A DNA stretch of 49,949 bases from Acidobacteriota bacterium (GTDB taxonomy: Bacteria > Acidobacteriota > Terriglobia > Bryobacterales > Bryobacteraceae), in contig JACQZS010000101.1 in assembly GCA_016213725.1 (NCBI GenBank), forward strand, positions 1 to 49,949. The letters are read 5' to 3'. Of the stretch, positions 22,199 through 29,985 are shown in pieces (within the stretch, counting starts at the first letter, position 1; every line of letters starts with the position of its first letter). The notes beneath the pieces were generated by a model. That model saw only the letters and a program-made list of their open reading frames with translations, did no database searches and was not told where the DNA came from. The translations under genes were made by a program, and so were the position numbers.

Positions 22199-22974
22199 TC
22201 GGAGGACTCTTTCAGCCGGGTTCCAATCGCCTCGCCGGCCACGAGTTTCTTCACGATACCGGGAGCGGCGCCGGCCGCGATCACGACTTCTCCCACACCA
22301 TGCTCGAGCGCGGCACAGGCGGAATTGAGCTTGGCCTCCATACCGCCGGAGGCGATGCCGCTGGAGATGAGCGTGCGGCATTCTGCGGGCGTCAGCGTGG
22401 AGAGCGTGGCTCCTTCCGCGCCGCGGACGCCCTCGACATCAGTGAGGAAGAGCAGTTTATCGGCGCCGTAGCCGGCGGCGCAAGCGACGGCCATCTGATC
22501 GGCGTTCACGTTGTAGACGTTGCCCTGGCGGTCTCCGGCAACGCAGGCGACAACCGGGATGAAGCCGCTGCCGGTGAGTGCTTCGAGAACTTCGGGATTG
22601 GTGCGGATGATCTGTCCGACCGCGCCGAGTTCCGGCTTCATCTGGCGGGCTTCGGCGAGAGCTGCGTCGATGCCGCTGATGCCGACAGCGGGCGCTCCGG
22701 CGGCCACGAGCGAACTCACCAGTTCCTTATTGACGCTGCCGGCAAAGACCTTCACGACCGCGTCGATGACGTCGGGTGAAGTGACCCGCAGCCCGTTCAC
22801 AAAGGTGCTCTCCACGCCTCGCTCCTTCAGAAAGCGAGTCATCTGCTTTCCGCCGCCGTGCACGACGACGGCTCGCACACCGAGGCTGGGCAGTTCGGCG
22901 ATCTGGCTGGCGAGAGCCGCGCGTGAGGCGGGGTTGTCGAGTAGAGTTCCCCCGAGTTTGATCAGGACCTTCAC
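22195..22974 (-). CDS. argB: Acetylglutamate kinase
   Basis: A 259-residue amino-acid kinase family enzyme that phosphorylates N-acetylglutamate with ATP, the second arginine step, in the cytoplasm. Key segments: VLIKLGGTLLDNP (catalytic Lys and Gly-Gly), VVVHGGGKQMTRFL (substrate loop), GVESTFVNGLRVTS, IPVVACVAGDRQGNVYNVNADQMA, LLFLTDVEGVRG and ISSGIASGGMEAKLNSA (ATP site). The N-terminal extension that gives feedback inhibition by arginine in hexameric ArgB is absent, so it is probably the arginine-insensitive dimeric type (inference). It overlaps argC at the start and the acetyltransferase at the end, both as ATGA. Confidence 0.95.
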   Translation of the reverse strand: MKVLIKLGGTLLDNPASRAALASQIAELPSLGVRAVVVHGGGKQMTRFLKERGVESTFVNGLRVTSPDVIDAVVKVFAGSVNKELVSSLVAAGAPAVGISGIDAALAEARQMKPELGAVGQIIRTNPEVLEALTGSGFIPVVACVAGDRQGNVYNVNADQMAVACAAGYGADKLLFLTDVEGVRGAEGATLSTLTPAECRTLISSGIASGGMEAKLNSACAALEHGVGEVVIAAGAAPGIVKKLVAGEAIGTRLKESSE

Positions 22975-23978
22975 AGCAGTCCCTCCGTTTCCGGGTAGCC
23001 GAACATCAGGTTCATGTTCTGCACTGCCTGACCGGCAGCACCTTTTACCAGATTATCGATGCAGGCGACGACGACGGCGCGGCCGGTGGCGGCGTCGAAC
23101 TTCAGGCCGATGTCGCAGAAGTTGGTGCGTGCCACGCGGCTCAGGTCGGAGACATGCCCTTCGGGATAGATGCGGACGAAGGGTTCGTTGGCATAGGCGG
23201 AAAGGTAGACGTCGAGGAGTTCCGCACCCGACTTGATGTTCTGGGTGCGGAAGTAGATGGTCTCGAGAATGCCGCGGTCAATGGGGATGAGTTGGGCCGT
23301 GAAGCTGAACTCGCGCTCCTCAAGTGCGGAGTTCATCAGGACTTCCGGGACATGCCGGTGGTTCAGGATCGAGTAGGCCGAGAAGTTCTCTGTGACCTCA
23401 CAGAAGCTGGTCTTGAGGCTGGGCTTGCGGCCGGCGCCGCTCACGCCGCTTTTGGCGTCACATACGATGCCTGCGGAGCGGTCGACGACGCCCGCCTGGA
23501 TGAGGGGCCGGATTGCCAGGTTGGCGGCGGTGGGATAGCAGCCGGGATTCGACAGCAGTTTTGCGCCGGCGATGGAGCTGCGATAGAACTCAGGCAGGCC
23601 GTAGACGGCATCGGCCAGCCACTGCGGTTGGGTGTGGTCTTCCTTGTACCAGTGCTTGTAGCGTTCCACTGTCCGGAGCCGGAATGCGCCGCTGAGGTCG
23701 ATCACCTTGATGCCGCGCTCGAGCATGGGGGGCGCGATTTCCATGGAGACTTCCGGAGGCGTGGCCAGGAACACGACGCCGACCCCGGCCGCCGCTACCT
23801 CGTCAGCGTGGGTGGAAAGAACCTGATAGCCCTGGTGTCCAATGGGGAGGACGTCAGGGGCGCTGTCGGTGCGATGCTCCAGCAGCACCTGCACAGTCTG
23901 AGGATGGCGGGCGAGGATCTTCTGCAACTCGACGCCGCTATAGCCGCGGAAACCAACTACACCAGCAAGCAAAGCCAT
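22971..23978 (-). CDS. argC: N-acetyl-gamma-glutamyl-phosphate reductase
   Basis: A 335-residue NADPH-dependent enzyme of the third arginine step. The N-terminal dinucleotide site is reduced (GVVGFRGYSGVELQKIL, the family's G-x-x-G-Y-x-G form). The catalytic Cys147 is in LLSNPGCYPTAANLAI, and the dimerisation half includes SGVSGAGRKP, HRHVPEV and GAAGQAVQNMN. Length and motifs are standard. It is the first gene of a tight argC-argB-acetyltransferase operon. The ATG at 23978 is the only start near the dinucleotide motif. An A+T-rich region with possible ARG-box halves lies 22-51 bp upstream. Confidence 0.96.
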   Translation of the reverse strand: MALLAGVVGFRGYSGVELQKILARHPQTVQVLLEHRTDSAPDVLPIGHQGYQVLSTHADEVAAAGVGVVFLATPPEVSMEIAPPMLERGIKVIDLSGAFRLRTVERYKHWYKEDHTQPQWLADAVYGLPEFYRSSIAGAKLLSNPGCYPTAANLAIRPLIQAGVVDRSAGIVCDAKSGVSGAGRKPSLKTSFCEVTENFSAYSILNHRHVPEVLMNSALEEREFSFTAQLIPIDRGILETIYFRTQNIKSGAELLDVYLSAYANEPFVRIYPEGHVSDLSRVARTNFCDIGLKFDAATGRAVVVACIDNLVKGAAGQAVQNMNLMFGYPETEGLL

Positions 23979-24320
23979 GGGGTCGCCACCTCGATTGGAT
24001 AATTATGCATTCTCATGAATAAATATAACACACAAGATCCTGCATAGCCAGCCCTGGCGGCCGGAGAGAGGTGCAGTTGTCCCAGTACCGTTTGGGTTGT
24101 TTGAGCCGTGCAGAATTCGTACATTCGGATCAGCGGCAGGCAGCGGTCCGAAGCGCGGAAAGCGCCAATTAGGAGGAGGCGGATCGCCGCCGCCGCGGGT
24201 CGTGAAGAGGGGTGGCGGGGCCGGACATGGAGGCTGGATCCGGCGCTGGGCGACGGATTCGGCGAGTGGGGGATTTCACCGATCCTAAAGTGGTCCCACC
24301 TTAGTACCGATAGAACCATC
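23979..24320. other. Divergent intergenic region, argC / histidine kinase
   Basis: 342 bp with no gene I can support. The argC side (23999-24032) is strongly A+T-rich. The kinase side is G+C-rich and open in the kinase frame back to a GTG at 24108. However, the encoded residues (Arg-rich, low complexity) do not look like protein, so it is treated as leader. A near-palindrome AAAGTGGTCCCACCTT sits at 24289-24304, just before the kinase. Confidence 0.5.
24000..24029 (-). promoter_or_regulatory. Possible ArgR (ARG-box-like) site before argC
   Basis: Two A+T-rich blocks, TAATTATGCATTCT (24000-24013) and TGAATAAATATAAC (24016-24029), each resemble the TGAAT-W4-ATTCA ARG box imperfectly (about 10-11 of 14 positions). 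They are 22-51 bp upstream of argC. Spacing differs from the enterobacterial pair, and no argR gene is seen. Confidence 0.3.
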
Positions 24321-26063
24321 GTGCACCCACTGCACCAGCCCGAGGTACTCGCCGAAGCAGCGGCCGGACTCAGCCGTCAACTGCAGTCTCTTCTCCATGA
24401 GACCAGCGAGAAGATTCAGCCGATTCTCCACAGACTGGACCGTAGATTTCATCGGCGGCTGAAGGAACTGGAGTTTACCTCAGATCAGGCTGCGTGTCTG
24501 CAGGAGATCACATTGGGCGCCGCGGCGAAGGCGCTGACAGCGGGTGGAGTGATTCAGGGATTCCTGGACACGGTGCGATACCGCGGCCGGCGTCTGGCGA
24601 AGCTGGAATTGACACCGGCGCAGGTGGTGCGTGCGCTACGCGAATATGACGGAATTCTGAATCAAGCGCTGAGTCAGAAACTGCGGAGCCAACTGCCGGA
24701 CCTGGAGTGGCTGCGGGGGCAGTTGCACTTCCTGGTCATCCTGACACTGAACAATGCCTTTTACCAGGTGCGGGAAGCGGAAAGTAAGGCGTTCTACGAG
24801 CTATTCCGGGCGGAAGTGGAGTCGAGGAGCCTGCAGGACCTGCTGCCCAGGTTTCTCGAGGTTCTAAAGGTCTATACCGGGGCGGGCGCGGCGAGCATTC
24901 ACCTGGTGGACGAACACGGCTGGCTAGCGGGAGCCGCGGCAATCCCCACGGATCAGGAGGAGCGCATCCCATTGACCCCGCAGTTCCGGCGGCGTCTCTC
25001 CCGGCCCGTGTGTCTCATGGTGGAGAAAGAGCGGAAATCCGCTGCGGCGTCCTTGATCCTGCGCGAATCCTGGCGGCAGGGCAGCCAGACGGTGTGGTCC
25101 ATTCCGCTTCTGTCGGCGGGACGGCTACAGGGCGTGATGCAGTTTGAGTTTGGTAAACCGTACACCTGGCTGCCGCGGGAAGTGGGCTTATTGCAGGCGG
25201 CGGCGGAGCGGTGCTGGCTGGCGGCTGAGAAAGCAAAGCTGCTGGAGCACCTGTCATCGCGGGAAGAGAAGATCCGGCAACTGGCGGAGCACATGGTGGA
25301 GGTGGAGGAGGCGGAGCGGAGGAGAATCAGCCGGGAGTTGCACGACGAGGCGGGACAATCGCTGCTGTGCATCCGGCTGCAGATGGAGATGCTCGAACAG
25401 GATCTCCCGCCGGAGTCCGCCGGGGTGAAGACGAGATTGTCCGACCTGCGCCAGATGACGGAACACACGATTCTGGAGATCCGCAGGCTGATTGCGGCGC
25501 TCAGTCCGGCGATTCTGGAGCAGATGGGGCTGGCAGCCGCACTAAGGCAATTGGTGGGCCGCTTTCGGGGAGTTCATGATGCGGAAGTACGAATCCAGCT
25601 GCCCCGGAAACTGGACCTGCCGAAGAGGGTGGAGATCATTGTCTACCGCCTGGTTCAGGAAATACTGAACAACATTGCCAAATATTCCCTTGCTTCTCAT
25701 GTAAACCTTCTGGTGGAATCCGCCGATGGATACCTGAGGCTACATGTCGAAGACAACGGGGTTGGATTTGACGTGGAGGAAGCCCTCTCCCGGAGAGACT
25801 GTTACGGACTTTCGGGATTGCGAGAGCGCGTAGCCCTATTGGGGGGCAGATTAGCCGTGAGAAGCCGGCGCAAGCCGGGAGCCGGGACAACGGCGAGGAC
25901 TCGGACGGCGAGATCAACAGGGCAGGTCGGTATCGACCTCCACGGAACGTCAATTTGGGCGGAGTTGCCGCTCAGCGACATGGGGAGCGCGCCGAGTGTT
26001 CCCAGAAGCGGGGAGAGGACCCAGTCCAGGGCAATTGCGCCCAGGCGACGGAGGCCCGCTTAA
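24321..26063 (+). CDS. NarL-family sensor histidine kinase (GAF, HisKA_3, HATPase)
   Basis: 580 residues from the GTG at 24321. No signal peptide or membrane helix is seen, so it is cytoplasmic. Residues 1-165 form an unrecognised helical domain. A GAF-like domain (~165-315) follows (ASIHLVDEHGWLAGAAAIP to GVMQFEFGKPYTW), then a coiled coil and a HisKA_3 H box with the phospho-acceptor in RRRISRELHDEAGQSL. The HATPase has QEILNNIAKYS, VEDNGVGFD and YGLSGLRERVALLGG. The last strand of the HATPase is split: 20 residues (about 524-543, bases 25890-25949) sit between PGAGT and SIWAELPL, which are normally adjacent. The start is uncertain. It is followed 39 bp later by its likely partner regulator. 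Confidence 0.87.
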   Translation: MHPLHQPEVLAEAAAGLSRQLQSLLHETSEKIQPILHRLDRRFHRRLKELEFTSDQAACLQEITLGAAAKALTAGGVIQGFLDTVRYRGRRLAKLELTPAQVVRALREYDGILNQALSQKLRSQLPDLEWLRGQLHFLVILTLNNAFYQVREAESKAFYELFRAEVESRSLQDLLPRFLEVLKVYTGAGAASIHLVDEHGWLAGAAAIPTDQEERIPLTPQFRRRLSRPVCLMVEKERKSAAASLILRESWRQGSQTVWSIPLLSAGRLQGVMQFEFGKPYTWLPREVGLLQAAAERCWLAAEKAKLLEHLSSREEKIRQLAEHMVEVEEAERRRISRELHDEAGQSLLCIRLQMEMLEQDLPPESAGVKTRLSDLRQMTEHTILEIRRLIAALSPAILEQMGLAAALRQLVGRFRGVHDAEVRIQLPRKLDLPKRVEIIVYRLVQEILNNIAKYSLASHVNLLVESADGYLRLHVEDNGVGFDVEEALSRRDCYGLSGLRERVALLGGRLAVRSRRKPGAGTTARTRTARSTGQVGIDLHGTSIWAELPLSDMGSAPSVPRSGERTQSRAIAPRRRRPA

Positions 26064-26102
26064 CTCATGGCGACACTGTAGATATTGACTGGAGCTGACT
26101 TT

Positions 26103-26768
26103 ATGGCAAAGATCCGAATTCTCCTGGCGGACGACCACACGCTCTTTCGTCAGGGCATCCGGCAATTGATCTCTTCTGAACCCGATATGGAAGTGATTGG
26201 CGAGGCTTCCAACGGTGGCGACGCCGCAGACAAGGCCGCGGAACTAAGGCCCGACCTGGTGTTAATGGACATCGGCATGCCTGGACTGAGCAGCTTTGAA
26301 GCCACGCGTCAGATCAAGAAGAATCGTCCGGAGACAAAAGTCCTTGTCCTCACAATGTATGACGACGAAGACTACCTCGTTGAAGGCATGGAAGTGGGGG
26401 CGAACGGCTACGTCCTGAAAGACAGCCCGGCGCATCAGCTTACCGCCGCCATCCGCGACGTCTGCCGCGGTGGCAGCTACCTGAGCCCGCGAATGCTCTC
26501 TCAACTGGTGGACGACTTCCGTTCGAGGATCAAGAGCGCCAACCGGTTGCCCCGCTTCGCTACCCTGACCACGCGCGAGAGGGAGGTTCTGAAGCTTCTG
26601 GCGGAAGGAAACTCCGTAAAAGAGATCGCGTGCGATCTCAACCTGAGCGTGAAGACGGTGGAAGCGCACAAGTTCAACCTGATGCGCAAGCTGGACATCC
26701 ACAACAAGGCGCAGTTGGTGCAGTACGCCATTCAGAAGAAGATCATCAAAATCCCTAACCTGGCCTAA
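26103..26768 (+). CDS. NarL/FixJ-family response regulator
   Basis: 221 residues. The receiver domain (1-120) has ILLADDHTLFRQGIRQL, the phospho-acceptor Asp in DLVLMDIGMPG, the Thr in VLVLTMYDDED and the Lys in YVLKDSPAHQL. A LuxR-type helix-turn-helix follows (~150-215, LTTREREVLKLLAEGNSVKEIACDLNLSVKTVEAHKFNLMRKLDI). It is the DNA-binding partner of the kinase just upstream. The ATG at 26103 is preceded by GGAG at 8 nt; a TTG at 26085 in frame would add six residues. Target genes cannot be deduced. The sugar-isomerase-like gene downstream has its own promoter and may be one. Confidence 0.95.
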   Translation: MAKIRILLADDHTLFRQGIRQLISSEPDMEVIGEASNGGDAADKAAELRPDLVLMDIGMPGLSSFEATRQIKKNRPETKVLVLTMYDDEDYLVEGMEVGANGYVLKDSPAHQLTAAIRDVCRGGSYLSPRMLSQLVDDFRSRIKSANRLPRFATLTTREREVLKLLAEGNSVKEIACDLNLSVKTVEAHKFNLMRKLDIHNKAQLVQYAIQKKIIKIPNLA

Positions 26769-26831
26769 TGCATGAGTTGCCGAACGAGGAGAGCCGCCGG
26801 CAAGTGACAAACCTGTTGGCGGGTCGGCAAG

Positions 26832-26906
26832 CCCCGCGCCAAGTTCACTGACGAACCACGAAGCCGGTGTACAATCGACTTCGACGCCAGTGAAGCTGGC
26901 GCGGGG
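26832..26906 (+). promoter_or_regulatory. Promoter inside a long inverted repeat covering the next ribosome site
   Basis: The 19 bases at 26832-26850 pair with 26888-26906 at 17 of 19 positions. The 37-nt loop holds a -10 box (TACAAT, 26870-26875) with CTGACG at 26848-26853, 16 bp upstream. The right arm ends in GGGG, 8 nt before the ATG at 26915, so it contains the likely ribosome site. A transcript from the internal promoter would lack the left arm. A read-through transcript from the response regulator would form the full hairpin. It may instead serve as a long-looped terminator (GGGGTTT). Confidence 0.5.
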
Positions 26907-26914
26907 TTTCTACT

Positions 26915-27826
26915 ATGAATCGACGATCTCTTCTTTCCTCATCGCTTCTCATTCCGGGCCTGGGCAGGGTGACAGAGGCACAGACACCGGGGCGGCTACC
27001 GATCCGCAAAGGCATCCTGCTGGGCATGTTGCCGACAGCTCTTTCCATTGCAGACCGCTTCTCATTGGCGAAGGAGTGTGGGTTCCAATCGATGGAATGC
27101 GGCACGGAGGATGATCCCAAGGTGGCGGAAGAGATCCTGGCCGCCAGCCGAAAGTCGGGGCTGCCGATCCACTCAGTGATGAACCGGGATCACTGGAAAT
27201 TTCCGCTGTCCAGTCCCGATCCGGCCATCGTGGCGCGATGTGTCCAGGGCATGGAAACGAGCATCCGCAATGCGAAGCAATGGGGGGCGGAGACGGTTCT
27301 TCTGGTGCCCGCCGTGGTGAATCCGGAGGTCTCCTATCAGCAGGCGTGGGACCGTTCGGTGGAACAGATCCGCAAGATGATTCCGCTGGCGCGCGAGTCG
27401 AAGGTGATCATCGCCGTGGAAGAGGTCTGGAACAAATTCCTGTTGAGTCCGATCGAGTTTGCACGTTACGTCGATCAGTTCCAAAGTCCCTGGGTGCAGG
27501 CCTATCTGGACGTGGGCAACATGGTGCTGTTCGGCTATCCGCAGGACTGGATCCGAACGTTGGGCAAGCGGATCGTGAAACTGCACTTCAAAGACTTCGG
27601 GTGGAAGTTCTACAACCTGCCCGTAGAGGGGCAAGCCAAACCGGTGCGGAAGCGAGTGCCTGAATTCGTCAACCTGCGGGAGGGCGACATCGACTGGAAG
27701 GCGGTTCATAAAGCTCTGGCCGATATTGGATACAAGGGCGACGCAACGGTGGAATTGACCAGCGGCAACGCCGAGTACCTGAAGGATGTGAGCCATCGCG
27801 TAGACCTGATCCTCGAAGGGGCTTGA
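26915..27826 (+). CDS. Sugar phosphate isomerase/epimerase-like TIM barrel, probably exported
   Basis: 303 residues of the xylose-isomerase-like/AP-endonuclease-2 superfamily. After MNRRSLLSSSLLIPGLG, which looks like a Tat-type or Sec signal (Arg-Arg with a short hydrophobic run), comes a barrel. Its probable metal ligands are Glu in IAVEEVWNKF, Asp in AYLDVGNM, His in KLHFKDFG and Glu in ATVELTSG. ECGFQSMECGTEDD marks the first barrel strand pair. The substrate is unknown. Relatives in acidobacteria and planctomycetes are annotated as hydroxypyruvate isomerase or 3-keto-sugar epimerase types. The start is set by the signal sequence. Confidence 0.87.
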   Translation: MNRRSLLSSSLLIPGLGRVTEAQTPGRLPIRKGILLGMLPTALSIADRFSLAKECGFQSMECGTEDDPKVAEEILAASRKSGLPIHSVMNRDHWKFPLSSPDPAIVARCVQGMETSIRNAKQWGAETVLLVPAVVNPEVSYQQAWDRSVEQIRKMIPLARESKVIIAVEEVWNKFLLSPIEFARYVDQFQSPWVQAYLDVGNMVLFGYPQDWIRTLGKRIVKLHFKDFGWKFYNLPVEGQAKPVRKRVPEFVNLREGDIDWKAVHKALADIGYKGDATVELTSGNAEYLKDVSHRVDLILEGA

Positions 27827-27910
27827 GGGTAAGCCGCCGGCCGGCAGTTTTCGATAGACGGCGCCCGCAGATGCGAGACACAATGGGTGTACGCAGTTTC
27901 GGTAGGCGTT

Positions 27911-29647
27911 ATGAAGAAATTCCTGCTCGGCATTCTTGCCGGACTCATCATTGCGGTGGTGTCCAGCGTGGTCATATTCTTTGGGGCGGTGAAGTTCGCC
28001 AACAGGCCACCTGACTTGCCGGCCAAAGCGTGGCTGGCTCTCCGGGTGGAAGGAGAGCTGCCTGAAGCGCCGCCGGTGTCATTCCCGCTGCCCGCTTTGG
28101 AAGCGCGCTCGCCATTGACGGTTGCGGAGATGTGGAGCGTCTTACGGCGCGCGGCCCGCGATCCCCATATTCAAGGCGTTGTGCTGAAGCCGCGCGGCCT
28201 CGCCGCCGGCTGGGGCAAGATCGAGGAGATTCGGGCCGGCATTGAAACCGTGCGGAAGGCCGGCAAGCCGGTGTATGCCTGGCTGGCTTCGCCCGGGATG
28301 CGTGAGTACTATCTGGCGTCGGCGGCCGACAAAGTCTTTGTGACGCCGGAAGACATTGTGGATGTGAAGGGGCTGCGCATCGAGGCCACCTACCTGAAGG
28401 GTACGTTGGACAAGCTGGGCGTGGAGGCGGAGGTGGAGCACATCGGCAAATACAAAGATGCCGGTGATGCTTTCACGCGGACTGGAATGAGTCCGGAGTC
28501 CAAAGAAGCGCTAAATGCCATCTTGGACGAGTTGTACGGACGGCTCTGCGCCGGCATCGGCTCCGGCCGGCGCCTGGCTCCCGAAAAGGTGCGGGCGCTG
28601 CTGGACGAGGGGCCTTTCCTAGCTCCGAAGGCCAAAGACGCCGGCCTGGTCGACGGGTTGGAATATGAACGCGACGTCGAAAAGATGCTGGCCGAAAAAG
28701 TGGGCCTGGATGCGACGAAGTCCGTTTCCGCACGACAGTTCCTGCAAGGGTCCGGAGCCCTGGAATCGAAGAAGACGCGCAGCATCGCTTATCTTGTGGC
28801 GCAAGGGGACATCCTGCGAGGAGCTGCTGCCGGCCTGTTTGGCGAGGATCGCAGTATCACTCCGCGCTTGATCGAGCGGCAGGCCAAGCTCATTGGTGAT
28901 GACCCTTCGATCAAAGGCGTGATTCTCCGCATCGATTCCCCGGGCGGTGACGCGATTGCATCCGATGAGATCCTCTCTGAACTGCGTAAGCTGGCCCGGA
29001 AAAAGCCGCTCGTCATCTCGATGTCCGATGTGGCGGCGTCGGGCGGATACTACATTGCCATGACGGGCGATCCGTTGATCGCATATCCGCAGACGGTAAC
29101 GGGATCGATTGGGGTGATCTACGGCAAGGCGAATCTGGCGGGGCTCTACGAGAAGGTAGGGATCAGCAAAGAGGTTCTGCAGCGCGGCCGTTTCGCCGAT
29201 ATCGATTCCGATTTTCGCAAGCTGAGTCCGGAGGGGCGGGCGAAGTTGAGAGAGTCCCTGCAGTTCATCTACGACGGATTCATCCGGAAGGTGGCGGCGG
29301 GCCGCCGCCGCAAGGCCTCCGACATCGAACCGCTTGCTCAAGGGCGAGTCTGGATCGGAGCGCATGCGCGCCAGAATGGGTTAGTGGACGAAGTAGGCGG
29401 TCTGGACAAGGCCGTCGAGTTGTTGCGTCCCAAGGCGGGACTCGGGCCCGAAGACCAGGTCCGGCTCGTTCTCTTCCCGGGGCAGAGGACCTTGCTCGAC
29501 GAGATTTTCCGTCCGGTCCCCGAGACGGAATCCGGCTCGGTTTCCACGGAAGTTTCCATGCTGGTGCGGCAACTGCCTCCGGGTGTAGCGCCCTGGCTGG
29601 CAGGAGGCATTCTGCGGGTGATGCCTTATCAGCTGTCGTTCCGTTAG
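27911..29647 (+). CDS. sppA: Signal peptide peptidase SppA (67K type)
   Basis: 578 residues. One N-terminal membrane anchor (FLLGILAGLIIAVVSSVVIFFGA) is followed by two tandem ClpP/crotonase-like halves. It cuts leftover signal peptides in the inner membrane and periplasm. The Ser-Lys dyad is split between the halves as in E. coli SppA: Lys180 in HIGKYKDAGDAF and Ser378 in SDVAASGGYYIAM. VILRIDSPGGDAIASDEIL precedes the Ser. The ATG at 27911 begins MKKFLLG; a start at 27887 would add eight residues without purpose. It stands as the last plus-strand gene before the second MITE copy. Confidence 0.95.
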   Translation: MKKFLLGILAGLIIAVVSSVVIFFGAVKFANRPPDLPAKAWLALRVEGELPEAPPVSFPLPALEARSPLTVAEMWSVLRRAARDPHIQGVVLKPRGLAAGWGKIEEIRAGIETVRKAGKPVYAWLASPGMREYYLASAADKVFVTPEDIVDVKGLRIEATYLKGTLDKLGVEAEVEHIGKYKDAGDAFTRTGMSPESKEALNAILDELYGRLCAGIGSGRRLAPEKVRALLDEGPFLAPKAKDAGLVDGLEYERDVEKMLAEKVGLDATKSVSARQFLQGSGALESKKTRSIAYLVAQGDILRGAAAGLFGEDRSITPRLIERQAKLIGDDPSIKGVILRIDSPGGDAIASDEILSELRKLARKKPLVISMSDVAASGGYYIAMTGDPLIAYPQTVTGSIGVIYGKANLAGLYEKVGISKEVLQRGRFADIDSDFRKLSPEGRAKLRESLQFIYDGFIRKVAAGRRRKASDIEPLAQGRVWIGAHARQNGLVDEVGGLDKAVELLRPKAGLGPEDQVRLVLFPGQRTLLDEIFRPVPETESGSVSTEVSMLVRQLPPGVAPWLAGGILRVMPYQLSFR

Positions 29648-29674
29648 CGGGCGAGGCTTGCCCGGCGGCTGGCT

Positions 29675-29985
29675 ATAGAAGGCTACTGAAATACTCACGC
29701 AGGCCGCGCCACATTGGTTTTGTCGCCATCAGCGGTTTTGTCTCCATCAGCGGTTTCGTCTCCATCAGCGAGAAGGGAAGAGTAGCGATGTCATTCATCG
29801 CGAGCGACGACCGACGAAGCTGGGGAGCGCAAAACCGAGTGGCCCATAGGACTGCTGCGGCGTCCGGCCTCCGGCTTCGTCCCAGCTCCTCCCCGATGTC
29901 CCGCATCGCCCTCGTCGCTGCTTCCAGCCGGCGGACGGACGGCGCGCGCAACGCGGCCTATGCGAGTGTTTCAGCAGCCTGCTAG
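29675..29985. mobile_element. MITE-like element, copy 2 (311 bp)
   Basis: This is the same element as 6290-6581. The left end (29675, ATAGAAGGCTACTGAAATAC) has decayed slightly; the right end (CTGCTAG ending at 29985) is intact. The interior is closely similar to copy 1, except for three tandem 18-bp units (29717-29734, 29735-29752, 29753-29770) instead of one, and the lack of a short segment present in copy 1. The right-end CTAG supplies the TAG stop of the sigma-factor gene on the minus strand. The minus strand is open for 92 codons (29951-29673), but the frame is not kept in copy 1. Confidence 0.8.

Noticed and set aside
21662..22381. Longer form of the acetyltransferase starting at 22381
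   Set aside because: The first 61 residues are encoded by out-of-frame argB sequence. The ATGA overlap at 22198 gives the natural start.
24108..24320. Extension of the histidine kinase to a GTG at 24108
   Set aside because: The added 71 residues are Arg-rich low complexity and overlap the control region. The conserved part begins after 24321.
29648..29664. Hairpin CGGGC...GCCCG after sppA as a terminator
   Set aside because: Only 5 bp and no T run; termination may depend on Rho or on the MITE structure.
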